Shown one piece after another: positions 23,132 through 32,353 of a stretch of 44,310 nt of DNA. The stretch spans positions 1 to 44,310 of the forward strand of contig CAYUJS010000012.1 in the NCBI GenBank assembly GCA_964445105.1, read 5' to 3'. Made by a program: the position numbers and the translations under genes. Origin of the DNA: CAWBNS01 sp964445105. Lineage in GTDB: Bacteria; Chlamydiota; Chlamydiia; Chlamydiales; JAJFMA01. A model generated the notes under the pieces. It saw nothing but the letters and a program-made list of their open reading frames with translations, made no database searches and was not told where the DNA came from. Each line of letters begins with the position of its first letter. Positions within the stretch are counted from its first letter, which is position 1.

Positions 23132-25735
23132 ATGTTTGACAAATTTACGAATCGCGCTAAGCAGGTGATTAAATTAGCAAAAAAAGAGGCCCAAAGGTTG
23201 AACCACAACTATTTGGGAACTGAGCATGTGCTTTTGGGCCTGCTGAAGCTTGGCCAGGGTGTGGCGGTCAACGTACTGCGCAACCTCAATATCGATTTCG
23301 AAACGGTGCGAGCTGAGGTAGAAAAACTCGTGGGTTATGGGCCTGAGATTCAGGTTTATGGCGACCCTGCGCTCACGGGCAAAGTTAAGAAGGTCTTTGA
23401 GTTTGCCAATGAGGAGGCCGCTAACCTTAATCATAATTACGTGGGTACAGAGCATTTGCTGCTGGGTTTATTGCGCCAGACCGATGGCGTGGCAGCACAG
23501 GTGTTAGAGAACTTGAATGTGAATCTCAAAGAGGTGCGCAAAGAGGTGCTGAAGGAGCTGGAGACATTCAATCTGCAGTTGCCCCCCATCAGCGCTTCGG
23601 GAGGCGCCACATCGTCTAATCCCTCTGCTAAGCAGTATGAAAAATCCACAGCCGCAGCTGGTGGGACTGACAAGATGCCTGCCTTGCGCGCTTATGGACA
23701 CGATCTCACCGAGATGGTACGCGAAAATAAAATGGACCCAGTCATCGGCCGAAAAGCAGAAGTCGAAAGGCTGATTCTTATCCTTTGCCGTCGCCGCAAA
23801 AATAACCCGGTACTGATCGGCGAAGCAGGCGTGGGTAAGACGGCCATTGTCGAAGGCCTGGCCCAAGCCATTGTGCGCGGCGATGTACCCGACAACCTGC
23901 GCAAGAAGAAATTGATCTCTCTTGACTTAGCGCTGATGATTGCTGGCACTAAGTACCGCGGCCAGTTTGAAGAGCGCATTAAAGCTGTCATGGACGAGAT
24001 TCGCAAAAACGGCAACATTCTGCTGTTCATCGATGAACTGCACACTATCGTCGGCGCGGGTGCCGCGGAGGGTGCTATCGACGCTTCCAACATCCTTAAA
24101 CCAGCTTTGTCGCGCGGCGAAATCCAGTGCATTGGCGCAACGACTATCGACGAGTATCGCAAGCACATCGAGAAAGACGCCGCTTTAGAGCGCCGTTTCC
24201 AGAAGATTACCGTACAGCCGCCAACGGTTACGGATACCATCGCAATTCTCAATGGACTCAAAGCGAAGTACGAGGAGCATCACAAGTGTATTTATACGCC
24301 TCAGTCGCTGGTCGCTGCCGCAACCCTATCGGATCGTTACATTCACGGCCGGTTCCTGCCCGATAAGGCTATCGACCTGTTGGACGAGGCTGGTGCGCAA
24401 ATGCGTATTTCTATGATGAGCCAGCCGCAAGATATCTCAAAGTTCGAAGGTGAGATTGAAGAGACTCGCCTGGCGAAGGAAGAGGCGATTGCCAAGCAAG
24501 AGTATGAGAAAGCGGCTAAACTGCGCGATACTGAGAAACAGCTGCGCGATCAGCTGCAGAAGAGCCGCTCTGAGTGGGAGATCAGTAAGGCGGAGAATGA
24601 GGTCATCGTCGAAGACGAAGATGTGGCAAACATCGTGGCTAAGATGACACATATCCCTCTGACAAGGCTGACGCAGGGAGAAACGCAAAAAGTTCTGCGC
24701 ATGGAGGAAGATCTACGTAAATTTATTATCGGACAAGAAGAAGCGGTCAAGGCTGTCTGCCGTTCTATCCGCCGTAGTCGGGCGGACATCAAAGATCCTA
24801 ACCGGCCTATTGGCGCCTTTCTATTTATGGGGCCCACAGGTGTCGGCAAGACTCTTTTAGCCCGTTTATTGGCGATCAATCTATTTGGCGGGGAAGATGC
24901 CTTGATTCAGGTGGATATGTCCGAGTATATGGAAAAATTCGCGGTCAGCCGAATGACCGGCTCGCCTCCGGGTTATGTGGGCCACGAAGATGGCGGGCAA
25001 CTCACAGAACAGGTGCGTCAGCGCCCTTACGCGGTCGTGCTCTTTGACGAGATCGAAAAAGCCCACCCCGACGTTATGGATATTCTTCTACAAATTTTGG
25101 AAGAGGGCCGTCTGACAGACTCGTTTGGGCGCAAGGTCGACTTCCGCAACACAATCATTGTCATGACCTCAAACCTCGGGGCAGATTTAATCCGCAAGAG
25201 CACTACAGTCGGCTTTGGTGCCCTAGAGGGCGCGCCAGACTACGACATGATCAAAGAGAAAATCGAAGATGCCATCAAGAAGCAATTCAAGCCCGAGTTT
25301 ATCAATCGCGTCGATGACGTGGTGATCTTTAGGCCTCTCAGTAAGGAGTTCCTCACTCAGGTTATTGAACTGGAAGTCAAAAAAGTACAGGGTCGTCTAG
25401 AGAAAAAAGAGATCTATCTTACGCTCGACGAAAAGGCTAAGAGTTATCTCGTTGAGAAGGGCTTCCAGCCAGAAATGGGCGCGCGTCCATTAAGGCGTGT
25501 CATCGAGCAGTACCTAGAAGATCCCTTGGCTGAGAAAATCTTGATGAACCCGGATGAAGGGCGCCGCACGGTAGTAACGATTGAAGACGATAAGTTAGTC
25601 TTTAAAGATAAAGAGATCTTCCGCGCACGCCACACCGCTGCTCTTGCCCCCGCAGCTGCAGAAGAAAAAGACGAAGAAGCAAAAGAGGGTGACAGCGAGA
25701 AAAAGAAAAAAAAGACGGCGGCCAAAAAAGAGTAG
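23132..25735 (+). CDS. clpC: ATP-dependent protease ATPase subunit ClpC
   Basis: 867 residues. Two N-terminal Clp repeats (NHNYLGTEHVLLGLLKLGQG and NHNYVGTEHLLLGLLRQ) are followed by AAA+ module 1 (Walker A GEAGVGKT ~229, DELHTIVGAG), a UVR-type coiled segment (KQEYEKAAKLRD) and AAA+ module 2 (GPTGVGKT ~567, GSPPGYVGHEDGG). The C-terminal tail is lysine- and glutamate-rich (EKKKKKTAAKKE). The wording is close to chlamydial ClpC. It unfolds proteins for the ClpP protease. MFDKFTNRAKQVI at ATG 23132 is the conserved start; an ATG four codons upstream (23120) is possible. No good ribosome binding site is visible. It converges with ptsN, with 26 bases between. Confidence 0.97.
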   Translation: MFDKFTNRAKQVIKLAKKEAQRLNHNYLGTEHVLLGLLKLGQGVAVNVLRNLNIDFETVRAEVEKLVGYGPEIQVYGDPALTGKVKKVFEFANEEAANLNHNYVGTEHLLLGLLRQTDGVAAQVLENLNVNLKEVRKEVLKELETFNLQLPPISASGGATSSNPSAKQYEKSTAAAGGTDKMPALRAYGHDLTEMVRENKMDPVIGRKAEVERLILILCRRRKNNPVLIGEAGVGKTAIVEGLAQAIVRGDVPDNLRKKKLISLDLALMIAGTKYRGQFEERIKAVMDEIRKNGNILLFIDELHTIVGAGAAEGAIDASNILKPALSRGEIQCIGATTIDEYRKHIEKDAALERRFQKITVQPPTVTDTIAILNGLKAKYEEHHKCIYTPQSLVAAATLSDRYIHGRFLPDKAIDLLDEAGAQMRISMMSQPQDISKFEGEIEETRLAKEEAIAKQEYEKAAKLRDTEKQLRDQLQKSRSEWEISKAENEVIVEDEDVANIVAKMTHIPLTRLTQGETQKVLRMEEDLRKFIIGQEEAVKAVCRSIRRSRADIKDPNRPIGAFLFMGPTGVGKTLLARLLAINLFGGEDALIQVDMSEYMEKFAVSRMTGSPPGYVGHEDGGQLTEQVRQRPYAVVLFDEIEKAHPDVMDILLQILEEGRLTDSFGRKVDFRNTIIVMTSNLGADLIRKSTTVGFGALEGAPDYDMIKEKIEDAIKKQFKPEFINRVDDVVIFRPLSKEFLTQVIELEVKKVQGRLEKKEIYLTLDEKAKSYLVEKGFQPEMGARPLRRVIEQYLEDPLAEKILMNPDEGRRTVVTIEDDKLVFKDKEIFRARHTAALAPAAAEEKDEEAKEGDSEKKKKKTAAKKE

Positions 25736-25761
25736 GCCTATCACCTGGCGTCGTGTGGGAG

Positions 25762-26496
25762 CTAGCTCTCCTGCATGATTGCTTGGTGCTGGATATTCGC
25801 TTCCCATTCCTTAATGAAGCCGAGGAGCTGGTCTTTTTTAGGCCGCTTGCGGAGGAACTCCAGTGTTTCGGGCTGGCTAGCTAGGTGGGCGATCTTGGCT
25901 AGGAGGTGTAGGTGACGGCGGTCGTCCGAGGCAAATAGAAAAAACAGGGTGTGGACCGGTTTACCGTCAAGCGCGCCATAATTAAGTGGGATTTCTGGGA
26001 AGACAACGATGACGACTTCTGGGCCTTCAAGTAGGCATTCTCGTGTGTGAGGGACGCCAATACCGTTATTCAAGGCTGTGGGCATGAGGCGTTCGCGATC
26101 AAGTAAGAGCTCAGTGGCCACTTCGCAATCTACACCGAGCTTATGAGCCATTAGCTCCATGGTGTTGGCGATCACGACATCTTTATTGCCCCCAAGGATT
26201 TCATCTAGCACGCCGCCTTTGTGGATGGCGCGGTACAAACCAAATTGCTTGCTGCCGCCATGAAGGGTCCCTTCAGCGCTGGCTTCTTCAACTGGCGCCT
26301 CTTCTTGCTCTTCTTCTTCAAATTCAACGGAGTCGCCAACACGCTGCCGCATGACCCAATCTTCGATTTCATGTCTATTAAAACGATACTGGTTGTTGAT
26401 TAGATAGGCAGGGATTTTCCCGTCGCGCAGCCAGCGGCGAATGGTGGTCTTAGAAACGTTTAGCATTTCAGCTATATCTTTAAGCTTTAGATCCAT
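25762..26496 (-). CDS. ptsN: PTS EIIA(Ntr)-type regulator with N-terminal DNA-binding domain
   Basis: 244 residues. The N-terminal ~55 residues form a MerR/excisionase-type helix-turn-helix (LKDIAEMLNVSKTTIRRWLR, then NQYRFNRHEIEDW). An acidic linker (EFEEEEQEEAPVEEA) follows, then a PTS EIIA domain of the PtsN type with active-site histidine in GIGVPHTREC (~156). The combination of HTH and EIIA is known from the chlamydial ptsN_2. It probably links phosphotransfer state to gene regulation, an inference. It lies 9 bases downstream of the second ptsN. Convergent clpC ends close by. Confidence 0.92.
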   Translation of the reverse strand: MDLKLKDIAEMLNVSKTTIRRWLRDGKIPAYLINNQYRFNRHEIEDWVMRQRVGDSVEFEEEEQEEAPVEEASAEGTLHGGSKQFGLYRAIHKGGVLDEILGGNKDVVIANTMELMAHKLGVDCEVATELLLDRERLMPTALNNGIGVPHTRECLLEGPEVVIVVFPEIPLNYGALDGKPVHTLFFLFASDDRRHLHLLAKIAHLASQPETLEFLRKRPKKDQLLGFIKEWEANIQHQAIMQES

Positions 26497-26505
26497 GATT
26501 GCCCC

Positions 26506-26955
26506 CTAGTAGCCTTCGAATAGATTCACGACCCCTTCCGGGTCTTCTTGCCTCAGCAGATTTTTACGTCGGTTTTCATCTTTTATCGCTGTGGTTAGCC
26601 CGGAGAGAATCTGCAGATATTCGGTCTGTTTGTTATCGGGCCCGCCGATCATGAAAATGATTCTCACAGGTGCGTTATCCAGCGCTTTCCAATCGATCCC
26701 TTCTTTAAGAATAGCGATAACAATAAAGAAGTCATCGAAACCAGGCAGTTTTGCATGAGGGATGGCCACTCCCATACCGATGCCGGTGGTGACGATCTTC
26801 TCGCGGTTTATGATGGCATTGAGGAATACTTTTTCGTTGTGTAATTTGCCACTCGCTTTAACTAGCTTGACCAGCTTGGCTAGAATTTCATCGCGGGCCT
26901 CGCCGTCCAGAAAAGCAATCAGTTTCGGGTCCAGATATTGCGAGATGGTTGCCAT
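26506..26955 (-). CDS. ptsN: PTS EIIA(Ntr) nitrogen-regulatory protein PtsN
   Basis: 149 residues, a stand-alone EIIA domain. The phosphorylated histidine lies in GMGVAIPHAKLPGFDDF (~65), followed by the family core FIVIAILKEGIDWKALDNAP and MIGGPDNKQTEYLQIL. It is likely to take phosphate from NPr/EI-Ntr components (not in this window) and regulate partner proteins in the cytosol. Its ATG at 26955 is three bases from the dut stop. It is the first of two adjacent, different ptsN genes, as in Chlamydia. Confidence 0.93.
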   Translation of the reverse strand: MATISQYLDPKLIAFLDGEARDEILAKLVKLVKASGKLHNEKVFLNAIINREKIVTTGIGMGVAIPHAKLPGFDDFFIVIAILKEGIDWKALDNAPVRIIFMIGGPDNKQTEYLQILSGLTTAIKDENRRKNLLRQEDPEGVVNLFEGY

Positions 26956-26958
26956 AGC

Positions 26959-27417
26959 TTAGTGCGTCCCCGTATGCCCAAAACCACCGCTGCCGCGCTC
27001 TGTTTCTGTGAGCTCTTCGCTTTGGGCCCATTTCGCTAAGATGACCGGAGCTACCACTAGCTGTGCGATACGCAGACCGGGAGTCACGATAAAATCCTTT
27101 GTACCGTGATTGATTAAGATCACGCCAATTTCTCCTCGGTAGTCTGAATCGATGGTGCCCGGGGTATTTAAGACGGTAATTTGGTGTTTGAGAGCTAGGC
27201 CGCTGCGCGGGCGAATTTGGATTTCATAGCCTGGGGGGATGGCTGTTTTGAGTCCTGTGGGAATCAGTACACTAGAGCCTGGTGTTAGCGTGACGGGCGC
27301 GGTAAGGCAGGCGCAAACGTCTGCTCCTGCGGCTCCTTGCGAGGCGTAGCGAGGTAGCTGCGCGGCGGAAGCGAGCGAAATTTCAATTTCGATGCTGTTT
27401 GCTGGTAGGGTGGTCAT
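26959..27417 (-). CDS. dut: dUTP diphosphatase
   Basis: 152 residues, a trimeric dUTPase. All five motifs are visible in order: GAAGADVCA, RPRSGLALKH, NTPGTIDSDYRGEIGVIL (with the catalytic aspartate and the uracil-binding tyrosine), RIAQLVV, and the C-terminal RGSGGFGHTG. It cleaves dUTP to dUMP, which lowers uracil incorporation and feeds thymidylate synthesis. The start at ATG 27417 lies 35 bases inside the end of accD, with AAAGG in front. The overlap is unusually long for this operon. Confidence 0.97.
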   Translation of the reverse strand: MTTLPANSIEIEISLASAAQLPRYASQGAAGADVCACLTAPVTLTPGSSVLIPTGLKTAIPPGYEIQIRPRSGLALKHQITVLNTPGTIDSDYRGEIGVILINHGTKDFIVTPGLRIAQLVVAPVILAKWAQSEELTETERGSGGFGHTGTH

Positions 27418-28288
27418 TTGCTGCCTTTTGCGTTCTTTTTTTTCGTAGATCTGCTGCTAAGAAGTCAAGAAACTCAGCTACCTTTTCTTTCAAATCTTGT
27501 CGATGCACGATACAGTCGATCATGCCATGTTGCAAGAGAAACTCGGATTTTTGTGCATCGGGGGGAAGTTGTCTTCCGAGCGTCTGCTCGATAATTCGCG
27601 GGCCCGCAAAGCAGATGAGTGCGTTGGGTTCGGCGATAATGATGTCGGCCAGAGAAGCAAAAGAGGCGGTTACACCGCCCGTAGTGGGGTTGGTGAGGAT
27701 GGAGATGTAGGGGATACGGTATTCGTGCATCTTGGCGAGAGCCGCGCTGGTTTTGGCCATCTGCATTAGTGAGAGGATCGATTCTTGCATGCGAGCGCCA
27801 CCGGAGGTGGCCACGAGTACTAGAGGGAGCGAGTGTTTGATCGCATATTCGATCAAAAGGGTGAGGCGCTCACCGACAACTGAGCCCATAGAGCCCGCCA
27901 TGAACGCAAAGTCCATCACAGCCAGGGCTGTGGGGTGGCCGCCTAGCTTGCATGTGCCAACCCTGATCGCTTCTGTAGCGCCTGATTTCTCTTTGGCTTG
28001 TGTTAAGCGGTCGATATAGGGCTGTGAGTCTACAAATTGCAGGGGATCTAGGGGGGAAATACCCTGGAAGTAATCTTCGAACGAGTCGGGATCTGAAAGA
28101 AGCTGAATGCGTTCTTGAGCGGAAAGTCGGTAGTGGTATCCACACTTGGGGCAGCAATTAAAGCGCTGGGCGAGTTCTTGAGCGTGGACTAATTCTGTAC
28201 AATGCGTGCATTTTAGCCAGCCGCTGAAACTATCTTTTTTCGTCGATTGGATTTTAATCTTCGGCTTATCACGAGAAAATAGTCCCAC
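27383..28288 (-). CDS. accD: acetyl-CoA carboxylase, carboxyltransferase subunit beta
   Basis: 301 residues. The N-terminal zinc finger is CTHC...CCPKC (about 27-49). The carboxyltransferase domain includes FVDSQPYIDRL, GSMGSVVGERLTLLIEYA, SGGARMQESILSLMQMAKT, LTNPTTGGVTASFASLADII and GPRIIEQTLG. With AccA it transfers carboxyl groups to acetyl-CoA for fatty acid synthesis. The start is GTG 28288 (VGLFSRDKPKIKIQ), matching chlamydial AccD N-termini; the ribosome binding site is weak. The basic C-terminal tail overlaps dut by 35 bases. sodA lies 129 bases upstream. Confidence 0.96.
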   Translation of the reverse strand: MGLFSRDKPKIKIQSTKKDSFSGWLKCTHCTELVHAQELAQRFNCCPKCGYHYRLSAQERIQLLSDPDSFEDYFQGISPLDPLQFVDSQPYIDRLTQAKEKSGATEAIRVGTCKLGGHPTALAVMDFAFMAGSMGSVVGERLTLLIEYAIKHSLPLVLVATSGGARMQESILSLMQMAKTSAALAKMHEYRIPYISILTNPTTGGVTASFASLADIIIAEPNALICFAGPRIIEQTLGRQLPPDAQKSEFLLQHGMIDCIVHRQDLKEKVAEFLDFLAADLRKKRTQKAANDHPTSKQHRN

Positions 28289-28417
28289 TTCATCACCAAC
28301 TTGTTTGTGGTCATTCTAGTAGGTCTTGCGAAATCTCTCAACAAAAATGAATAGAGATGAGCGTCATTGGGTAGCTTTGCCACCAGCTGAGCCCGGTGGC
28401 AAATAAATCTAGAAACC

Positions 28418-29032
28418 TCAGCCAGCTGCCTGGGCATAGCGTTCCTCTACATTTTTCCAGTTCACCACCTGCCAGATGTTTTTTAAATAATCGGGCCGCA
28501 CGTTTTTGTACTGGAGGTAGTAGGCGTGTTCCCATACATCGATGCCTAGTAGGGGCACAAGGTTGAGAGCACAGAGAGGGTCTTGGTTGGCGCAGGTGGC
28601 GATTTCAAGGCGTTTTTTGGCCTTATCATAGCCCAGCCAGCCCCACCCGGAGCCCTGGATGGCTGCAGTTTTTGTATTGAATTGGGCGATGAAGTTGTCG
28701 AGAGAGCCCCATTCTTTGTTGAGGGCGTCGGCTAGCAGAGCGCTGGGCGCTTTGCCGCCGCCCTTGCTTACAGGGGCCAAGTTTGTCCAGAAAATGCTGT
28801 GATTGATGTCACCTCCCCCGTTAAAGCGCAGGGCTGGCTGCAGAGCGATCATGGCCGCTACGTCGCCTTTAGACTCTGCCTCAAGATGTTTTTCCATAGC
28901 GGCGTTGTAATTGGTCACGTACGCCTTGTGATGTTTGCTGTGGTGCAGTTCCATGATTTCTGCACTGATCACGGGCTCAAGTGCATTGTAGTCGTAGGGG
29001 AGAGAGGGTAGTTCGAGGGGCTTAAATGTCAT
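28418..29032 (-). CDS. sodA: superoxide dismutase (Mn/Fe type)
   Basis: 204 residues. The metal ligands are visible: His30 in MELHHSKHHKAYV, the histidine in NHSIFWTNL, and Asp and His in GIDVWEHAYYLQY. GGGDINH and GSGWGWLGYD are standard for Mn/Fe SOD. The sequence does not decide between Mn and Fe with certainty. It removes superoxide in the cytosol. AGGAGG lies six bases before the ATG at 29032. The start overlaps the hemD end by 11 bases, so oxidative defence is coupled to heme synthesis. Confidence 0.96.
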   Translation of the reverse strand: MTFKPLELPSLPYDYNALEPVISAEIMELHHSKHHKAYVTNYNAAMEKHLEAESKGDVAAMIALQPALRFNGGGDINHSIFWTNLAPVSKGGGKAPSALLADALNKEWGSLDNFIAQFNTKTAAIQGSGWGWLGYDKAKKRLEIATCANQDPLCALNLVPLLGIDVWEHAYYLQYKNVRPDYLKNIWQVVNWKNVEERYAQAAG

Positions 29033-29660
29033 GTAGGACCTCCTGGGTTGCTGCTGGTATTGTGTAAGAAAGCTTCGAAATTGTCTCCAAAAATTGTGCG
29101 GTGACTGGCCCGACGGCGCGGCATTTGTCTTTGGGGAGCTTGGGGAAAATCTGCAAAAATGCGTGAACAGTACTCGGGCTTGTAAACAGTATTTCCTCGT
29201 AGTCGGCCAGTTGGGGAATAAATGCGGGGCAGTGGGGCACCACGTTGTAGAGGATGCATTCGGTGAAGTTCACCTTTTTTGTTTGGAGATAGCGGCTGAT
29301 CACGGGTCGTGCCTGTCCTGAATGTGGCCAAAGTATGTTGGCGTTGTGTAGCTCTAGCGTTGCTAGCAGTGCGACCACGCCTTCGGCGGTTTCTGGGTCG
29401 GCAACTGAGGCCTGTAGGCCCCGGTTGGCTAGCTCACTTGCAGTGGCGCGGCCCACGGCAATGACCGTCTGTCCTTTAGGCGTAGCCTTCTGCAGTAACA
29501 ATTGGACAGCAGTGCGGCTGGTAAAAATCACGTGGGAGAAATGACAGAGCTCTACAGACCAGGTTGTTACGGGCTCGATGGCGATGACGGGAAAATGTGT
29601 GTACCGTACATGGGCGGTATCTGGCGGCGTTCTAAGTCCTAGATAAAGAATGTTTTTCAT
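29022..29660 (-). CDS. hemD: uroporphyrinogen-III synthase
   Basis: 212 residues. HemD is poorly conserved, but this fits the family: a first half with HVIFTSRTAVQLLL, VIAVGRATASELANRG and ILWPHSGQARPVI, and a second half with ILFTSPSTVHAFLQIF and CRAVGPVTAQFLE. It closes hydroxymethylbilane to uroporphyrinogen III. The position directly after hemC, with stop and start overlapping as ATGA (29657-29660), supports the call. It is slightly shorter than E. coli HemD. The 3' end overlaps sodA. Confidence 0.88.
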   Translation of the reverse strand: MKNILYLGLRTPPDTAHVRYTHFPVIAIEPVTTWSVELCHFSHVIFTSRTAVQLLLQKATPKGQTVIAVGRATASELANRGLQASVADPETAEGVVALLATLELHNANILWPHSGQARPVISRYLQTKKVNFTECILYNVVPHCPAFIPQLADYEEILFTSPSTVHAFLQIFPKLPKDKCRAVGPVTAQFLETISKLSYTIPAATQEVLHDI

Positions 29661-30301
29661 GGGTTGTTGATACAGGCGAATAGTTGCTTGATCGGCTGGT
29701 TATCTCGCCTAGAGACGATGGCCAGTTTGCCTTGCAGAGGCGCAGTAGCGCCTTTTAAACGTTGCCTTGGCAGGTGCGTGAGTCCCAGCCGGATGAGGGC
29801 TGCTTCAGCGATGACCACGCCGTCGACCTCACCGCTCTCGAGCTTAGCTAAGCGCTCGGCTATGGTGCCGCGAATGTCCACGAAGGAGACTTGCGGGTAG
29901 AGCTCCCTCACTAGCTCTTCGCGCCTTATGGAGCTGGTGGCGACGATGCCTCGCGGAGGTAGTCCGCCTGGTTTAATCACTAGTGAGTCTGCAGGGTCTA
30001 GACCGCTTGTCAGCCCAACCAGTTCCAAACAAGCTGGCAATTCTGCAGGGAGGTCTTTAGCGGAATGTATACCAGCATCGCACTGCCCAGATAAAACCAA
30101 TTCATCAATCTCTTTAGTGAAGAAATTAGTTTGCATCATAGATCTAAGAGAGGTCGTGCGATCGCGATCGCCCGTGGTTTCAATGAATATTTTTTCGAAA
30201 AGCAGGCTGGGGTGGAATGGTTTGAGGGCTGCGTAGACCTCTTGTACCTGTATCTGTGACAAAGGACTTTTGCGAGCGGCAATTTTAAGAATTGAGGGCA
30301 T
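29657..30301 (-). CDS. hemC: porphobilinogen deaminase, truncated (no domain 3)
   Basis: 214 residues from ATG 30301 (SILKIAARKSPLSQIQVQEV); a TTG eight codons upstream is less likely. Domains 1 and 2 are intact: TTGDRDR, FFTKEIDELVLSGQCDAGIH, SAKDLP, ATSSIRREE and VDIRGTIAERL. The enzyme joins four porphobilinogens to hydroxymethylbilane. The usual length is about 310. The protein stops after RRDNQPIKQLFACINNP, so domain 3, with the cysteine (E. coli Cys242) that holds the dipyrromethane cofactor, is missing. As I remember it, C. trachomatis HemC is also short, so this may be a phylum trait and not a break. It overlaps radA by 17 bases and hemD by 4. Confidence 0.92.
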   Translation of the reverse strand: MPSILKIAARKSPLSQIQVQEVYAALKPFHPSLLFEKIFIETTGDRDRTTSLRSMMQTNFFTKEIDELVLSGQCDAGIHSAKDLPAELPACLELVGLTSGLDPADSLVIKPGGLPPRGIVATSSIRREELVRELYPQVSFVDIRGTIAERLAKLESGEVDGVVIAEAALIRLGLTHLPRQRLKGATAPLQGKLAIVSRRDNQPIKQLFACINNP

Positions 30302-31652
30302 CGATGACCTCGTCCACAAATTCAATTCCCTCTACGCGGATTTGTGCTTTAAGGGAGGCTGACACGCCCTTAACGTTACATTTGGGGATGAGGCAGCGTT
30401 TGAAGCCCATATGGATGGACTCTTTAATACGACTTTCCACCCGCGGTACGCTGCGTATTTCACCGCTGAGGCCCACTTCGCCTACGACCACCGTTTCAGG
30501 ATTTACACGTTGGTTGCGAAAAGAGGAGGCAATAGCTAACAGCACTCCCAGATCGCTGGCCGGTTCAACGATGCGCATTCCCCCTGCAGTAGCCACGAAG
30601 ACATCGCATTGATGAAGGGTGTATTTCATGCGCTTTTCCAATACGGCCAGTAGCAGGGCCAGGCGGTTGGGGTCTAAACCGGCCGCGCGGCGAGAAGGCG
30701 TACTAAAAACAGTGGGTGTGACCAAGGCCTGTGCCTCGATCAGGATAGGCCGCGTACCTTCGATGGTTGGAATGATGACGGAGCCGATCGCTTCTTTCAT
30801 GCGTTGTTCTAGAAATAGCTGTGAAGGGTTAGGCACTTGAACGAGCCCCTCAGCTTGCATCTGGAAGACACCGACTTCGTCGGTGGGACCAAAGCGATTT
30901 TTTACGACCCGGATCAGTCGATAATTATGCTGACGATCACCTTCGAAGTAGAGTACGGTATCCACGAGATGCTCTAGTACGCGCGGGCCTGCGATTTCTC
31001 CGGACTTAGTGACATGACCAATCAAGAAGGTGGCGATGCCCTGCCCTTTGGCTAGGTGCATGAATTCTGTGGCGATCTCACGCACTTGTGTGACAGAGCC
31101 GGGTGCAGAAGGGATCTCTGGTTTGTATAGAATCTGGATAGAATCGGCGATGAGGATGTGCGGCTGGATCTGTTTCACATGGTTCTGAATCGCTGTAAAA
31201 TTGCTTTCGCAAAGGAGTAAGAGGTTATCTGAATAGATGCTCAATCGTTTCGCGCGCATAGAGGTTTGCTCTACGGACTCTTCAGCGCATACGTATAAAA
31301 CTGTTTTGCCTTGGTTGGCAAGCGCGCTTGAGAGCTGTAGCAGCAAGGTGGACTTGCCGATACCCGGATCGCCCCCCACTAGGGTAAGAGAGCCTGCTAC
31401 AATGCCTCCGCCTAAGAGGCGATCGCATTCGGAAAATCCCGTGGGGATGCGCGGCGTTTCTCGGCTACTGACCTCTTTCAGGCGAACAGGGCGGTTGCCT
31501 CCTTCAGGACGCTGGTAGCGCTCCGTGGAAGCCGCTACCTCGACCTCTTCGAGAAAAGAGTTCCATGTTTTGCAGGTAGGGCACTGCCCGATCCATTTTT
31601 GTTGTTTTTGGCCGCATTCGGTGCAGCACCAGATACTTTTAACTTTAGCCAT
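30285..31652 (-). CDS. radA: DNA repair protein RadA (Sms)
   Basis: 455 residues. The N-terminal zinc finger is CCTECGQKQQKWIGQCPTC. The RecA-like ATPase has Walker A GGDPGIGKSTLLLQL and the RadA-specific KNRFGPTDEVGVF motif. The C-terminal Lon-like domain follows (VVVGEVGLSGEIRSVPR). RadA is a helicase for branch migration in recombination. The start ATG 31652 (MAKVKSIWCC) shares one base with the rnc stop (TAATG). The end overlaps hemC by 17 bases. rnc-radA-hemC is the order known from Chlamydia. Confidence 0.96.
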   Translation of the reverse strand: MAKVKSIWCCTECGQKQQKWIGQCPTCKTWNSFLEEVEVAASTERYQRPEGGNRPVRLKEVSSRETPRIPTGFSECDRLLGGGIVAGSLTLVGGDPGIGKSTLLLQLSSALANQGKTVLYVCAEESVEQTSMRAKRLSIYSDNLLLLCESNFTAIQNHVKQIQPHILIADSIQILYKPEIPSAPGSVTQVREIATEFMHLAKGQGIATFLIGHVTKSGEIAGPRVLEHLVDTVLYFEGDRQHNYRLIRVVKNRFGPTDEVGVFQMQAEGLVQVPNPSQLFLEQRMKEAIGSVIIPTIEGTRPILIEAQALVTPTVFSTPSRRAAGLDPNRLALLLAVLEKRMKYTLHQCDVFVATAGGMRIVEPASDLGVLLAIASSFRNQRVNPETVVVGEVGLSGEIRSVPRVESRIKESIHMGFKRCLIPKCNVKGVSASLKAQIRVEGIEFVDEVIDALNS

Positions 31653-32353
31653 TATACCCGCTCCATAGCCCTTTGCGCGGCCAGCTGCTGCGCTTCTTTC
31701 TTGGACGCACCCGAACCGCGGCCCCACTCGTCGTTGTTGACGTAGACAGCAATTTCAAAGTTCTTGTGGTGGTCTGGGCCTGTTTCACTAATGAGTTCGT
31801 ACCTCGGGGGATTTTGAAACCGTTTTTGGGAATAGTCTTGTAACAAAGCCTTCCAGTTGTGCTCAGGTTGCTCGATGATCTCTTGGATCTCTTCAGCGAG
31901 ATTATTGAACACAAATAGGCGAGCTGCTTGTATCCCCCCATCGAGGTAGATAGCCCCGATGACCGCTTCGAACAAATCGGCTAAAATAGACTCACGCCCC
32001 CTGCCATCGTTCCTTTTTTCGCCTCGGCCTAGTAGCAAAAACTCTTCTAAGCGCAATTTTTGTACGTATACGACGCAAGAGGCCGCTTCCACTAGGCGCG
32101 AGCGCAAGTAGCTAAGCTCTCCCTCAGGTTTTTCCGGTAAATGCTTGTAGACATATTCGGCGATGAGCATGCCTAAAATCGAGTCCCCCAGGAATTCTAG
32201 GCGTTCGTTGTGCAGCTCGGTGATTGTGCGGTTTTCGTTCACGTAAGAGCGGTGGACAAAGGCCAATGCCAGTAGAAACTTATCTTTGAATGTGTAGCGC
32301 AAGCGTTCTTCGATGGCGATGTGGTTGCGGATGATGTCGTTGGGAGAATTCAT
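31652..32353 (-). CDS. rnc: ribonuclease III
   Basis: 233 residues. The catalytic signature is ERLEFLGDSILGMLIAEY (~44), and the second acidic site lies in DLFEAVIGAIYLDGG. A C-terminal double-stranded RNA-binding domain (about 160-230) ends GSGASKKEAQQLAAQRAM. It cuts double-stranded RNA in rRNA maturation and mRNA control. The ATG at 32353 overlaps the hemH stop as ATGA; the end overlaps radA by one base. Confidence 0.96.
   Translation of the reverse strand: MNSPNDIIRNHIAIEERLRYTFKDKFLLALAFVHRSYVNENRTITELHNERLEFLGDSILGMLIAEYVYKHLPEKPEGELSYLRSRLVEAASCVVYVQKLRLEEFLLLGRGEKRNDGRGRESILADLFEAVIGAIYLDGGIQAARLFVFNNLAEEIQEIIEQPEHNWKALLQDYSQKRFQNPPRYELISETGPDHHKNFEIAVYVNNDEWGRGSGASKKEAQQLAAQRAMERV

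Noticed and set aside
23692..24261. 189-codon open frame antisense to clpC
   Set aside because: Shadow of the highly conserved AAA+ coding region; arginine/serine-rich composition.
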